Of a stretch of DNA of 64,000 nt, positions 45,083 through 54,501 are shown piece by piece (positions within the stretch are counted from its first letter, which is position 1; each line of letters begins with the position of its first letter). The notes beneath the pieces were generated by a model that did no database searches, was not told the DNA's origin, and saw only the letters and a program-made list of their open reading frames with translations. This DNA is from Maridesulfovibrio bastinii DSM 16055 (GTDB taxonomy: Bacteria; Desulfobacterota; Desulfovibrionia; Desulfovibrionales; Desulfovibrionaceae), in the NCBI RefSeq assembly GCF_000429985.1, contig NZ_AUCX01000007.1, positions 178,096-242,095 of the forward strand, given 5' to 3'. Both the position numbers and the translations under genes were made by a program.

Positions 45083-45622
45083 TTGTTCAGAAAGTTTGTA
45101 ATAATTTTATTGCTGTCGTGTTTTATGTTTCCCCAGACGGTGTTTTCCGGCCGCGGGGAAGAGGATCGGTCTAAGTGTATTGCTCTGGAAGCTTTGGCCA
45201 GGTCTCAATGCAAAGATCCTCTGGATTATGTTTTTGTCGGCAAATACAGCGAAGACGTCTATATCTATAACACCTTTTATGGCTCAAGATATCGGGATTT
45301 TTTCTGCAAGGTTCAGGTTGAGAACGGCACTGTGACCATTCTTTCAAGGAAGAGAAAATTTCGCCGCCAGATTGAATTTCATATGGATAAAGACGGGTGT
45401 GCTCTTATAAATTTTGAGCATGCGGGTTGTCCTAAAAGAAGGCCGGTACGCTGTTGTCTTCCCAAAACAGCTGAAAGTGAGAAGAAAGACAAGGAAGATG
45501 CTTTCTGGGATCGTCCTGTGCCGGAACTGCTGAAAGAGGACCAGAAAGCCGCCCTTGAAGAATTGCAGAACAGAACGTCTAAAGCTTCCGAAGCCACGCC
45601 AGAAGAGCAATCAAAGGAGTAA
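45083..45622 (+). CDS. Uncharacterised exported protein with Cys pairs
   Basis: I choose TTG at 45083 (179 aa) with CAGGAG six bases upstream; the frame opens at 45068, but that start would sit on the ribosome-binding site. A signal peptide (about 1-22, ending VFS) is followed by a roughly 110-residue domain with Cys in KCIALEA, SQCKDPLDY, FFCKV, GCALINF and AGCPKRRPVRCC, then an acidic, charged tail. The Cys pattern suggests disulfides in the periplasm. I do not recognise the family. Its 3' end overlaps the convergent zinc-ribbon gene by 44 bases. Confidence 0.75.
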   Translation: MFRKFVIILLLSCFMFPQTVFSGRGEEDRSKCIALEALARSQCKDPLDYVFVGKYSEDVYIYNTFYGSRYRDFFCKVQVENGTVTILSRKRKFRRQIEFHMDKDGCALINFEHAGCPKRRPVRCCLPKTAESEKKDKEDAFWDRPVPELLKEDQKAALEELQNRTSKASEATPEEQSKE

Positions 45623-45881
45623 TAACGTATAACGGCCAGTAGACCTGTTTATAGGTAAAGTAGAACACTGCGGCGAGCAGAAACAGGGCATATACCCAGG
45701 CTTCACCATGTTTTTGATAAATCTGCGGTCTTTCCAGATTAAGTTTGAAGCGTGAAAGATCAGAGTTTTGATCTATATTGCGATTAACACGTATGAATCC
45801 TGATTGAAGCTTGTTCCCGCACTTACTGCAATATCTGCTGCTTTCCGGGTTTTCATTTCCGCATTTAGTACATGTAATCAT
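45579..45881 (-). CDS. Zinc-ribbon membrane protein
   Basis: The 100-aa protein starts with a zinc ribbon (CTKCGNENPESSRYCSKCG), then a linker and two hydrophobic spans near the C-terminus (about 65-95) with a short turn between them. Such small proteins tether a cytosolic zinc ribbon to the membrane; function unknown. The last 44 bases overlap the 3' end of the opposite gene, and neither has a terminator in the overlap. Confidence 0.8.
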   Translation of the reverse strand: MITCTKCGNENPESSRYCSKCGNKLQSGFIRVNRNIDQNSDLSRFKLNLERPQIYQKHGEAWVYALFLLAAVFYFTYKQVYWPLYVITPLIALLAWLRKL

Positions 45882-46233
45882 CTTTAGCAGAACCGTATTT
45901 CCTGAGAGGTTGATTTCTGTAAACCGTTATTCTGGATCATCTGATTTGAGGTTAATATATTTGAGGATATTTACCAAGTCAGCCATACTTAGTTCATATT
46001 TATATAATTTTTATAGTTATATTTGAAAAAATTAGTTTGTAATTATAAAATCTATATGTAAAATCAGCCCGTCAGTCAGTAGGCGATTCAAAGAAATATC
46101 GAGGGGATAATTTCTTTTAATTTCGGACTGTTGTATTTTTTGCTTTGATTATATTTATTCAAGGTGAGAATTTATAATATCCGATTGCTGACAAAAAGGG
46201 GGAGGTTGTTGTAGCTAAAGTATAAACATGTAA
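45882..46233. other. AT-rich intergenic region without recognised genes
   Basis: About 350 bases hold divergent promoter space for the zinc-ribbon gene and the HD-domain gene. A small hairpin is possible near 46062-46088 (AATCAGCC with GGCGATT). I see no gene and no known RNA. Confidence 0.4.
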
Positions 46234-47136
46234 ATGTTATTAAGAAATATGAATACAAACAACCACTATTCTAAATTAATTTTTATTAATGATCCGGATC
46301 TTATTGAAGAAGAAATTCGGTTTATTACCAATAATATTTTTCCGGATTATGACTTCACATCTTTGATTGAAATATACAGGAATCTGATGGATGTCTTTCA
46401 GGGAGAATTTCCCGGATATCGCGAAAGTACGGCCCATTATCACGATTTATCGCACACTCTGTCAGTTTTTCTTGCCGCAGCAAGAATTCTTCATGGTTTC
46501 CATTTATCAGGGAAAAAAATTTCAGAAACAGCTTACACCCAGACTCTATACGCAGCCTTGTTTCATGACATCGGGTACATCCAGTATGAAACCGATTTAA
46601 ACGGTACCGGGGCAAAATATACTGACAAGCATGTGCAGCGGGGCATCGGTATTATGAGAGTCCTGCTTGAGAAAAGGAATTATCCGCAGAGCTTTATTGA
46701 TAATTGCGGATATATTATAAGTTTTACGGATATTCACCCGGAATCTCAAAATATTAACAAGCATATGAATTCAGAAGTTACTCCTTTTGGTCATATTCTT
46801 GGTGCAGCGGATCTGGTTGCTCAGGTTGCGGATGAAAGATATCCTTCTAAAATTCCAGAATTGTATAAAGAATTTGTTGAAGCCGGTATTGATGAATACA
46901 GCAGTGAAGACGATCTTTTCAGAAAAACTCCGATTTTTGCAGAATTTGTGAGGAAAAGGCTTTCGGAAAAATTTGAAAACATTCATAGCTATTCAAGACT
47001 TCATTTTAAAGAACGTCATGGGTTGGATGAAGATCTCTACACATTTTTTATGGAGCGTAATTTTAAGATAATTGACGATCTGCTAAAATTCTCTAAATGT
47101 AATTACAGTAGTCATCTCAGGAGTTTTGCTTCATAA
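46234..47136 (+). CDS. HD-domain phosphohydrolase-like protein
   Basis: The 300-aa protein shows the HD/PDEase pattern: YHDLSHT, the metal-site pair LFHDIGY, a later His (KHVQRG) and LGAADLVAQVADERY. These fit a metal-dependent phosphohydrolase acting on nucleotides or cyclic nucleotides. It lacks the HD-GYP signature, so c-di-GMP hydrolysis is not implied. The start is uncertain: ATG 46234 or ATG 46249, and the purine-rich GGGGGAGG at 46198 is rather far upstream. Monocistronic. Confidence 0.82.
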   Translation: MLLRNMNTNNHYSKLIFINDPDLIEEEIRFITNNIFPDYDFTSLIEIYRNLMDVFQGEFPGYRESTAHYHDLSHTLSVFLAAARILHGFHLSGKKISETAYTQTLYAALFHDIGYIQYETDLNGTGAKYTDKHVQRGIGIMRVLLEKRNYPQSFIDNCGYIISFTDIHPESQNINKHMNSEVTPFGHILGAADLVAQVADERYPSKIPELYKEFVEAGIDEYSSEDDLFRKTPIFAEFVRKRLSEKFENIHSYSRLHFKERHGLDEDLYTFFMERNFKIIDDLLKFSKCNYSSHLRSFAS

Positions 47137-47345
47137 CCATTCCGATCTGATTGTAACGTGGCGGAAGCTATTTTGGTGATCCGACAAATTCAGCTTTTTA
47201 TGATACTGACAAGATTTTCCTCCTGTTGTTAATCCTTTCTAATAAGTATATACAATAGACGGTGCTATTTCTGCCAAATATCTTGACGAAATAGTGGTAT
47301 TCGTACATTTATTGCTTGATGTGCTAAGTAAAAATGGAGTGATTG

Positions 47346-48914
47346 ATGAGTGCTTTAAAAGGTGGTGGATCCGGTGCTGCGGATAAAGATAAACGAGTTG
47401 AGCATTATCTGAAAGTTCTAAACAGGCTCAAGGAGCGCAAGATGCTTCGTGAGGTGCTGGAACGTGAGGTATTGCTTGAGTTTATTTCTTACAATCATGA
47501 CCGCATCAATGAGTTTCCACTGCTCGAAAAACAGCAGAGCGGCATCATAAATCTCCTTTGTCACAGATCTGTTGATCTTCCCGCACATGAATTTATTAAA
47601 CGTTCACTTGGTGAGTTTATTCTGATGCTCACAAGGTTTGGTAAAATATATAACGGGAAAGATGAAAATCTTATTAAACAGGTAAAAGCACGGCTTATAA
47701 ATGCGGAAACCCTGCTGATCAAAACTGTTCAGGGTGTTGTTTACGCTTCTTCCCTTATTTCAGATAATTTTGAAGAAGTTATCCTCAGCAGATACGGTGA
47801 ACCGGCATTGCAGAAATTCAATACCCTGCTTGAAGGGTATGAGCTGGATAAATTTTTCTGGGATGCACTGATGAAAGAGTTTATCACCGAAGAAGTTTCG
47901 GCAGCTCTTCCGCGTATTGTTTCCGGCGAAGAATATGTTCTGGCGCGTGATGGTAAAAATCTTATACTCAGTTTCGGATTCGACCATGTAACCTCACGAT
48001 TGAATCAGAGTCCTCCTAATTTTGATAAAACCAGAATTCAAACTTCCTACAATGAAGTAGGCCAGACGGAAGAATCTCTTGCAACGTTTAAGATGGTCAA
48101 TAATGCGCTTAACGAAGGCGGGGTTTTTATTAAAAGCGAGGGAAGTAATCCTGACCATATCGAACGCATTGCCAGAATAGTTTGTATTGATCCTGCGACT
48201 GAAAAATTTCATCAGGATTATGTCGAAGCTATGGAAAGGTTTCAGAGCAGCGATGAAAATATTACTCCTGAAGAAGAGGAGGATATTGCCAGACAGCTTC
48301 AGTTTGCACAGGATCAGCTTGCGGCATGTGCGATCGGTGTCAGTCTCACTTTGGATATTGTTGTCAGGGAATTTTTACTGGCCCTCAAAAGCTATACGAT
48401 AAATGAAGAAAAAATAATCACCAACCTGCTGCGCAAGTTTGACGTGACTTCTTTGGATACTCTCCTTTATTTTTTAATCGAGCTATTTTTTGTCAGACTT
48501 CTAAGGCTGAAGATTCAGGGCGAAGAAGGCAAAATTACTCTCAGGTTGCTGAAGCGCAGAAGATCTCCAGCAGAGTCGGTTGAGGCCATTAAAGACAAAG
48601 GAATGAACCGCATCAGAACTGCAAGAATATGGACTGCCGACCGTGAAAGTGATCAATGGATGTTGTTCAAGCATAAAAATCCAAAAGAGCTGGTAGCCGA
48701 AATTAAACTTTTAGGACTTGAAAGGGAACTTGCCTCAGAAGTCATTAATATGTTTAAGAATGCAGACTACAAAATAGATTTTTTACTTTTCATAAGTCTG
48801 ACGGCCATAGCAAAAGCAACCAAAGATATTAAAGGCAAGCTTTCCGAGCTGCTGCTCAGGTTCGGTATTGGTTCTGATTCGAGTAACCGTGCCGGTAATG
48901 ATGCTCTCGAATAA
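47346..48914 (+). CDS. Uncharacterised 522-aa cytoplasmic helical protein
   Basis: I choose the ATG at 47346 with GGAG six bases upstream. The sequence is soluble, mostly alpha-helical and highly charged, without a signal peptide. It begins MSALKGGGSGAADKDKRVEHYL and has an acidic stretch (ITPEEEEDIARQL, about 306-318). I find no catalytic motif and do not recognise the family. Its length, strong ribosome-binding site and following terminator make it a real single gene. A structural or regulatory role is possible, but nothing in the context indicates which. Confidence 0.75.
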   Translation: MSALKGGGSGAADKDKRVEHYLKVLNRLKERKMLREVLEREVLLEFISYNHDRINEFPLLEKQQSGIINLLCHRSVDLPAHEFIKRSLGEFILMLTRFGKIYNGKDENLIKQVKARLINAETLLIKTVQGVVYASSLISDNFEEVILSRYGEPALQKFNTLLEGYELDKFFWDALMKEFITEEVSAALPRIVSGEEYVLARDGKNLILSFGFDHVTSRLNQSPPNFDKTRIQTSYNEVGQTEESLATFKMVNNALNEGGVFIKSEGSNPDHIERIARIVCIDPATEKFHQDYVEAMERFQSSDENITPEEEEDIARQLQFAQDQLAACAIGVSLTLDIVVREFLLALKSYTINEEKIITNLLRKFDVTSLDTLLYFLIELFFVRLLRLKIQGEEGKITLRLLKRRRSPAESVEAIKDKGMNRIRTARIWTADRESDQWMLFKHKNPKELVAEIKLLGLERELASEVINMFKNADYKIDFLLFISLTAIAKATKDIKGKLSELLLRFGIGSDSSNRAGNDALE

Positions 48915-48938
48915 GAAATAATAATATTTTTAAAATAG

Positions 48939-48977
48939 AAACAGGGCAGACGTATTAAGTTACGTTTGCCCTGTTTT
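48939..48977 (+). terminator. Rho-independent terminator after the 522-aa gene
   Basis: A 16-bp stem with one G-U pair (48939-48954 with 48961-48976) with a 6-base loop is followed by T-rich sequence. It is convergent with purU and may serve both. Confidence 0.88.
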
Positions 48978-49013
48978 CATTTAATTTATAGCTGTATGGA
49001 TTTAGTCTGCCGG

Positions 49014-49883
49014 TTAGGTAAAGACCACGGTTTTATTGCCGTCCACCAGAACTTTTTCGGTAAGGTGCCATTTCACGGCTCTGCTTAAAACTTGTGATTC
49101 AATATCTCTGCCCAGAACTTTCAGTTCATTAATGTCATGTCTGTGATTAACCCTGATAACATCCTGCTCGATAATGGGACCCTGATCCAGCTCCTCAGTA
49201 ACATAATGCGCAGTTGCGCCTATAAGCTTAACTCCGCGTTCACCTGCACGGCGGTAGGGATCTGCTCCAACAAATGCAGGGAGAAAAGAATGATGGATGT
49301 TAATAATTTTATTGGGGAATGCATTAATCAGTCTGGGAGTCAGTATCTGCATATAACGGGCAAGGATGATCAGGTCAGCGTTACCGTTTAACAGTTCAAT
49401 AATTTTCTTTTCGGATTCGTCTTTTTTGTCTTTTTCAACTTTTATATAATGGAACGGAATTCCGAATGCTTCAACTTCCTCTCTCAAATCTTCATGGTTG
49501 CTTATGACCATGGTGATATCAGTGAAAAGCTCTTCGCGTTTGGCCCTCCACAGGAGGTCCATCAGCACATGATCGAATTTTGAAACCAGTATTGCCGTTT
49601 TCTTTTTGATCCAGGCTGGATTGATACTCCAATCCATTTCAAATTTATCGGCAACCTGTTCTTTAAATTCATTTTTCACAGCTTCAAGACTATCTTCCAG
49701 TTCAGGCATGTGAAAGCGCATACGCAGGAAGAAATGCCCGCCAACAGGGTCACTGGAATGCTGGTCCGAATGGATAATGTTGGCGTTTTTAGAATAAAGA
49801 AATCCTGAAACTGCTGCAACAATACCCGGTTTATCGAGACAGCTTACAGTCAGGTATGCTGTGGATTCTCTGGAAGAAGTCAT
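49014..49883 (-). CDS. purU: Formyltetrahydrofolate deformylase
   Basis: The 289-aa protein starts with an ACT domain (LTVSCLDKPGIVAAVSGFLYSK) and continues with the formyltransferase-like hydrolase domain: NIHHSFLPAF, GATAHYVTEELDQGPII with the catalytic Asn, His and Asp. It splits 10-formyl-THF into formate and THF, balancing one-carbon pools; in PurU the ACT domain senses glycine and methionine. Motifs and length are typical. Confidence 0.96.
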   Translation of the reverse strand: MTSSRESTAYLTVSCLDKPGIVAAVSGFLYSKNANIIHSDQHSSDPVGGHFFLRMRFHMPELEDSLEAVKNEFKEQVADKFEMDWSINPAWIKKKTAILVSKFDHVLMDLLWRAKREELFTDITMVISNHEDLREEVEAFGIPFHYIKVEKDKKDESEKKIIELLNGNADLIILARYMQILTPRLINAFPNKIINIHHSFLPAFVGADPYRRAGERGVKLIGATAHYVTEELDQGPIIEQDVIRVNHRHDINELKVLGRDIESQVLSRAVKWHLTEKVLVDGNKTVVFT

Positions 49884-50193
49884 ATATTATCTCTATGTTA
49901 TGTGATTTTTGAATATTTAAATTTATGTAACCAACCGCTTGTTTTAACCGCTTTCGTTTATCAGTTAGGTAATCCGCAATCAAGTTCTTTACTCTGGTGA
50001 TCAATTTATACAGACGGGGAATGAGGGGATTCTTTTGCGTTTCGCAAAATATAGGCGGGATACAGGAATGTATTTGTGAAATGGCTGGTCTTAATTTGTG
50101 TTTTAAATAATTTAATGGATAAAAAATGTTCTGCAAAAAACAGGGCATTATTTCCCATACCCCGCTTTTTGCAGAACCAAGTTACCATCTTAA
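49884..50193. other. Intergenic region with a direct repeat and the terminator of the chemoreceptor
   Basis: An AACCGCTT direct repeat occurs at 49933-49940 and 49946-49953, one helical turn apart, upstream of purU. On the minus strand an 11-12-bp stem with a large loop (50128-50139 with 50166-50177), followed by T-rich sequence, terminates the chemoreceptor gene ending at 50194. Confidence 0.55.
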
Positions 50194-52254
50194 CTAAATT
50201 TTAAAGTTGTCCATCATGGAGTTAAGGGATTTTGCCTGATTATCCAGCTCCCTGATGGCTTCTTCAAGCTGGCGTGAACTTTCCAGATTCTGTTCTCCTG
50301 CCTGCTTGATGCTGCCAAGGGCAACCGCAACCTGATCAAGACCTGCAAGTTGTTCCTGACTTGAAGCTACAATCTGAGTTGATGATTGTGCGGACTGGGT
50401 AACAACTGCGCTGAGCTTGATTATGGATTCTCCGGCAATACTGGACTTCTGAGCACCGGACTCAACGGCTTTGCCGCCTTCTTCGGTTATCATCACCGCA
50501 GTACTTGTTGCTTTCTGAATGTCTGCCAGAATGGATTGTATCTGTGCCACAGACTGTTTGGACTGGTCTGCAAGGTTTCTAATTTCTCTGGCTACCACTG
50601 TGAACCCTTTGCCTTCTTCTCCTGCTTTTGAAGCTTCAATAGAAGCATTCACTGCGAGAATATTGGATTGGTCCGCAAGGTCGTTCACAACATAAACAAT
50701 GTCACCGATATGCTGTGACTGTTCAGAAAGCTGCACTATGCTCTGGGCTATTGTATCCATCTGCTTGCGTATGTCTTTCATGCCAGCGGCTGCCGCCTGT
50801 GTGGCCCTCTGTCCTTCCTGAGAAGTTTTGACTGCACTTTTAGCCACATCGGCAACCTGACGTGATTTTTCATTGGAAAGATGGGCAGTCTGTTTAACTT
50901 CTTCAACTGTAGCATTGGTCTCAGCCACAGCACTTGCTGTTTCCGCAGAACTGGCCGTCAGTTCCGTTGTTGCCGCGGAAATCTGGCTGATTGAAGAGGA
51001 GAGGGTCTGTATTGCTTCGTGGAGCCTTATATGCACTGACTTAAGGTTCTCGATCATCTTATTCATGGCTTTGCCAACTGAATCATTCTCCGATCTGATG
51101 GCCACGTCCACCGTCAGGTCGGAGTCGGCAATTCTATCCATGTTGACGGCCATTTTTTTAAGAGAATTTATCATGATGGTGAATGAATCCGCCAAAGCTC
51201 CGAGTTCATCTTTTCTGCCATCGTTCTCTATGGAAACCGAGAGATCGCCGGTTGCTATTTTATTGAGGACATTAACCATATTCTGCAACGGGCGGGTGAT
51301 ATCCCTGCCGATGATGAAAACAGAGGCAAGTCCCAGCAGTAAGGCGATAAAGGCTGTGATACAGACATTTATTATTGCTCTGCTGTTGTTATCCTGAAGT
51401 GCCGGGCCAAGCTCTTTCTGATCTCTGGTTATTGAAGTCAGCGCTTTTGAGGCGGACTCAAGCATGTATGGCTCAAGGCTAGCAATATTTGTTTTAATAT
51501 CCTTATTACGCTTTGTTATAAGCTGAGCAGATTTTTTGAATGTTTTCTGGTACTCGTTTAAAGCATCGCTTATCTGGGTAAGAGCATCCAAAAGTTTTTC
51601 ACTGGCACCGCTGTGCATTTTTTCAGTTATTTTTGAAAGGTTTTCCAGATTGTCGGAAACAATAGAAAGCTGTGACTCGTTGTTGCTGCGATAAAATTTA
51701 GCGGCATTGAGACGGGCTGTATAAAGGCTGTCCATAGCCTTGGCAACGAGTGTGATAAAGTCTTTATTCGATGAAAGTCTTCCCTTGTTTGTCAGGGATT
51801 CAAGCTCGTGCGACATAATTTCGCCTTGCTCGATAACAAGTTCGCTGATTTCATTGAATTGCTTTTGAATTGTGGAAAGATCCTGAAACAGGGATTCATA
51901 TTTATGAAGACTAAGCTTTATGTCATTCACCAGTGATAGCCGTTCCGGTGAAGAAATTGTTTTGGTTGCTTCACCTATGGTCGCAACCAGATTATCCATG
52001 CTCCGTCTGTACTGCCTCTGATACTGGCTGTCGCCTGTTATAATAAAGTCTTTGACCGTGGTCTGGGTTTTGAGCAGCTCAGCCTGAATATTAGATACAT
52101 ATATGGATTCTATGGCGAAATTTCTGTAATCTTCAAAACCTTTTGAAGAAGTTCTTAAGGCCGTGAAAGATTCCAGACCCACAGCACCGAATATTAAAAA
52201 AACCAGAATAAAGGCACTGAATATTTTCTGGCCTACTGAAAATTTTTTGAGCAT
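50194..52254 (-). CDS. Methyl-accepting chemotaxis protein with 4-helix-bundle sensor
   Basis: The 686-aa protein has an N-terminal membrane helix (about 8-28), a long helical periplasmic domain (about 30-290), a second helix (about 298-318), HAMP (with ITRPLQNMVNVLNKIATGDL) and a signalling domain. The hairpin tip is a variant: DLADQSNILAVNASIEASKAGEEGKGF, different from the other three receptors in the window, so it probably belongs to a different array class. AAAAGGGAG precedes the ATG. It lies downstream of the lipoprotein and fusion genes across a terminator. Confidence 0.93.
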   Translation of the reverse strand: MLKKFSVGQKIFSAFILVFLIFGAVGLESFTALRTSSKGFEDYRNFAIESIYVSNIQAELLKTQTTVKDFIITGDSQYQRQYRRSMDNLVATIGEATKTISSPERLSLVNDIKLSLHKYESLFQDLSTIQKQFNEISELVIEQGEIMSHELESLTNKGRLSSNKDFITLVAKAMDSLYTARLNAAKFYRSNNESQLSIVSDNLENLSKITEKMHSGASEKLLDALTQISDALNEYQKTFKKSAQLITKRNKDIKTNIASLEPYMLESASKALTSITRDQKELGPALQDNNSRAIINVCITAFIALLLGLASVFIIGRDITRPLQNMVNVLNKIATGDLSVSIENDGRKDELGALADSFTIMINSLKKMAVNMDRIADSDLTVDVAIRSENDSVGKAMNKMIENLKSVHIRLHEAIQTLSSSISQISAATTELTASSAETASAVAETNATVEEVKQTAHLSNEKSRQVADVAKSAVKTSQEGQRATQAAAAGMKDIRKQMDTIAQSIVQLSEQSQHIGDIVYVVNDLADQSNILAVNASIEASKAGEEGKGFTVVAREIRNLADQSKQSVAQIQSILADIQKATSTAVMITEEGGKAVESGAQKSSIAGESIIKLSAVVTQSAQSSTQIVASSQEQLAGLDQVAVALGSIKQAGEQNLESSRQLEEAIRELDNQAKSLNSMMDNFKI

Positions 52255-52306
52255 CTGCTACGCTCCCTTTTAGATTATGTAATTACAGAAGACTGTCGTA
52301 ATTTAA

Positions 52307-52339
52307 GAACCTGACCGCCTGAAGATGGTGGTCAGGTTC
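52307..52339 (-). terminator. Hairpin terminator after the lipoprotein gene
   Basis: A perfect 10-bp stem GAACCTGACC/GGTCAGGTTC (52307-52316 with 52330-52339) is followed on the minus strand by a modest T-rich run (TTAAATT), 37 bases past the lipoprotein stop. Confidence 0.6.
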
Positions 52340-52375
52340 ATTTTTATCAACCCGAGGTATGCTAAAGACCTGCAT

Positions 52376-52696
52376 CTATTTGTAATTGCTGTCACAAAAT
52401 TCGCTGCACAGTCCGGATATATTGTCAAAGAGTCGATCACAGCCTTGGGCGTTCATACTCCCGGAAAAATTGTTTCCAACATTTTCACAGGCTTTTCTGC
52501 AATCACTAGCCGATGCGAATGTACTGCGCAAGACCGAGTTGTAATCAGAACATATTTTTTCCTGAGCCAGACAGCTGCCACTTTCAGCTTCGGCTCTGCA
52601 AAGGGAGTTTATTTCCGAAGGCTTAGGACCGTGAGTTGAACATCCGGCCAGAAAGGAGACAGTAACAGCAATTAAAAGCAGTCTGATAAATTTCAT
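52376..52696 (-). CDS. Small Cys-rich lipoprotein
   Basis: I choose ATG 52696 (106 aa), 7 bases after the stop of the fusion gene; a start at 52720 would overlap it. The lipobox is clear (FLAGC), so the mature protein is lipid-anchored in the envelope. It has eight further Cys (in SLCRAEAESGSC, KICSDY, DCRKACENV, GCDRLF, LCSEFC), likely four disulfides. No family recognised. It is in one transcript with the Hpt-aminotransferase-like fusion. Confidence 0.8.
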   Translation of the reverse strand: MKFIRLLLIAVTVSFLAGCSTHGPKPSEINSLCRAEAESGSCLAQEKICSDYNSVLRSTFASASDCRKACENVGNNFSGSMNAQGCDRLFDNISGLCSEFCDSNYK

Positions 52697-52703
52697 AAAG
52701 TTA

Positions 52704-54251
52704 TTATTCCAGAATATCATTTACCGCAGCCAGAAAAGTTCTGTTGCGTGAATTATTTCCGATTGAGGCCGTCATAAGGTCAGGCAGTCCGAACTCATCA
52801 AGCTTTCTAACATGCAGACCTCTAGCCAGCATTTCTTCATAGAAAGTATTGGCAGCAACCGGCACACTGAACATTACAAAGTTGCTTTGTCCCGGATATA
52901 CGGTGCAACCGGCATCCTGTAGTCCTTTTTCCATTCTTTCACGTCCCTTAATGATAAGGGCTATTGTTGAATAATAAAATTCGGAATGATTCAAAGCAGC
53001 AAGTCCGGCTCCAACATTTACAGGGCTGATAGGAATCGGAAGTCTTGAATCTTCCAGCTTTCTGGCGAGACTACTGTTCATAATTCCATATCCGAGCCGC
53101 AGGCCACGGAGTCCGAATGACCATGAGAAGCTTCTCAGCACAATAAGATTCGGAGCTTTGTTCAGATAGTGCAGGGCAGTATAATCATCTTCAGGCCATG
53201 AAAATTCAACACTTCTTTCGTCAACGATAAGCAGAGTCCTGTCAGGAAGAAGGTTGACCATTGTGGCAATTTCTTCTCCGGCTATGCCATACCCCGAAGG
53301 GATATCCGGGTTGGTTATTAGCACTGCGGCAGTATTATCATTTGCCTGAGCAACCAGCTGATCCAGTGGTGGCATAAAATTTCTGCCCCGGCGCAGGCGC
53401 AGCAGTTCCACTCCGCATAAAGCCGCAACCGAACTATATTCCGGGAGACCGTTACTGTAGCTTAAAATATGGTCACGCCCCGGGGTTACTGAAATTCTGA
53501 GCAGCAGATCAAGAATTTCAATTGATGCGGTGGCGATAACTATCTGGTTTTCATTCACGTCATGCCGCTTGGCCAGACCGAATTTCAAAGAATCAATATT
53601 GTTTTCTTCGAACGCATTGCAGCATGTGGACATCCGCTCCATTGCAAGGGAAACCGCTTTGGAAACCCCGATGGGGTTTGAATTGGAGTAGAGGTCGATC
53701 TCTTTTGTAATGCCGTATCTTTTTTTAAAGCTTGAAGCTGAGGCTGATTTCTTTATAGTCTTGGGTGCTGAATATTCAGCTTTAACTTCAGCTGTTGAAA
53801 CAGGCTCTTCCTTTACTGTTTCCTTTTCAACGGGAGCAGCAGTTTCAGGTAACGAACCGGAAGCCAGTTCATGCAGTGGAGAGATCAGCGGTTCTATATC
53901 AAAACTTTTACTGTGGCTTGCATTACCTATTATCTCAGTCAGATTGTCAAAAGCATCTATAAGAATATTGATGCTTGTTGAGTTCAGGACAATTTCTTTC
54001 TTGAAAAGTTTGTCCATTACTTCGGCAATGCCGCCAGCAACTTTTGTTATATTATCAACAGCGTTAAGATTTGCACTTTCTTTTATCGCGAGAATGGTAG
54101 AATAAATTCTGGTAATGGATTCAGGGTCCAGATATTCAGTCTTTTCCAGCCTCATAAGGTCTTTTTCGATTTGATCGAGTCTGTCGAGAGACTGTTCTAC
54201 AAACGGCTGGAGACTGTCCTCATCGTGATGGATGTTGCTTTGTGTCGTCAT
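52704..54251 (-). CDS. Fusion of a His-less CheA-P1/Hpt-like domain and an inactive HisC-like aminotransferase domain
   Basis: I choose ATG 54251 (515 aa) over TTG 54257. Residues 14-110 match the CheA P1 Hpt helix bundle, but the phospho-accepting His position is Leu54 in ILAIKESAN. A linker rich in Pro, Glu and Ser (about 125-170) precedes a HisC-like type I aminotransferase domain (about 175-515). The PLP lysine is replaced by Trp377 (RSFSWSFGLRGLRLGY), the usual DEAY is DERS, and the C-terminal substrate Arg is lost (LMTASIG). The PLP-phosphate Arg and overall fold are retained. The protein thus looks non-catalytic on both halves and likely serves as a ligand-binding or scaffolding protein. 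Divergent cheD lies 250 bases away. Confidence 0.88.
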   Translation of the reverse strand: MTTQSNIHHDEDSLQPFVEQSLDRLDQIEKDLMRLEKTEYLDPESITRIYSTILAIKESANLNAVDNITKVAGGIAEVMDKLFKKEIVLNSTSINILIDAFDNLTEIIGNASHSKSFDIEPLISPLHELASGSLPETAAPVEKETVKEEPVSTAEVKAEYSAPKTIKKSASASSFKKRYGITKEIDLYSNSNPIGVSKAVSLAMERMSTCCNAFEENNIDSLKFGLAKRHDVNENQIVIATASIEILDLLLRISVTPGRDHILSYSNGLPEYSSVAALCGVELLRLRRGRNFMPPLDQLVAQANDNTAAVLITNPDIPSGYGIAGEEIATMVNLLPDRTLLIVDERSVEFSWPEDDYTALHYLNKAPNLIVLRSFSWSFGLRGLRLGYGIMNSSLARKLEDSRLPIPISPVNVGAGLAALNHSEFYYSTIALIIKGRERMEKGLQDAGCTVYPGQSNFVMFSVPVAANTFYEEMLARGLHVRKLDEFGLPDLMTASIGNNSRNRTFLAAVNDILE

Positions 54252-54501
54252 CTTCAATTCCTATGCTTAATGTTTGGATAGAAAAGGATATATACTTTAA
54301 ATGACAAAAATAAAATACAGATTCAACTTTGTCGTGTTAGTTTTTGTAAAAATTTCTATTCCGGTTAGAGGTTAAGCTTTTTTTTACAACTTTAAAATAT
54401 ATTAGATGGCAGCTTCGATATTAAAACTAAACTACAGTTAGAATTATCCTTAAATTATATAAACATGGTAATAAACGATTCGCAATAATTAAATAAAATT
54501 T

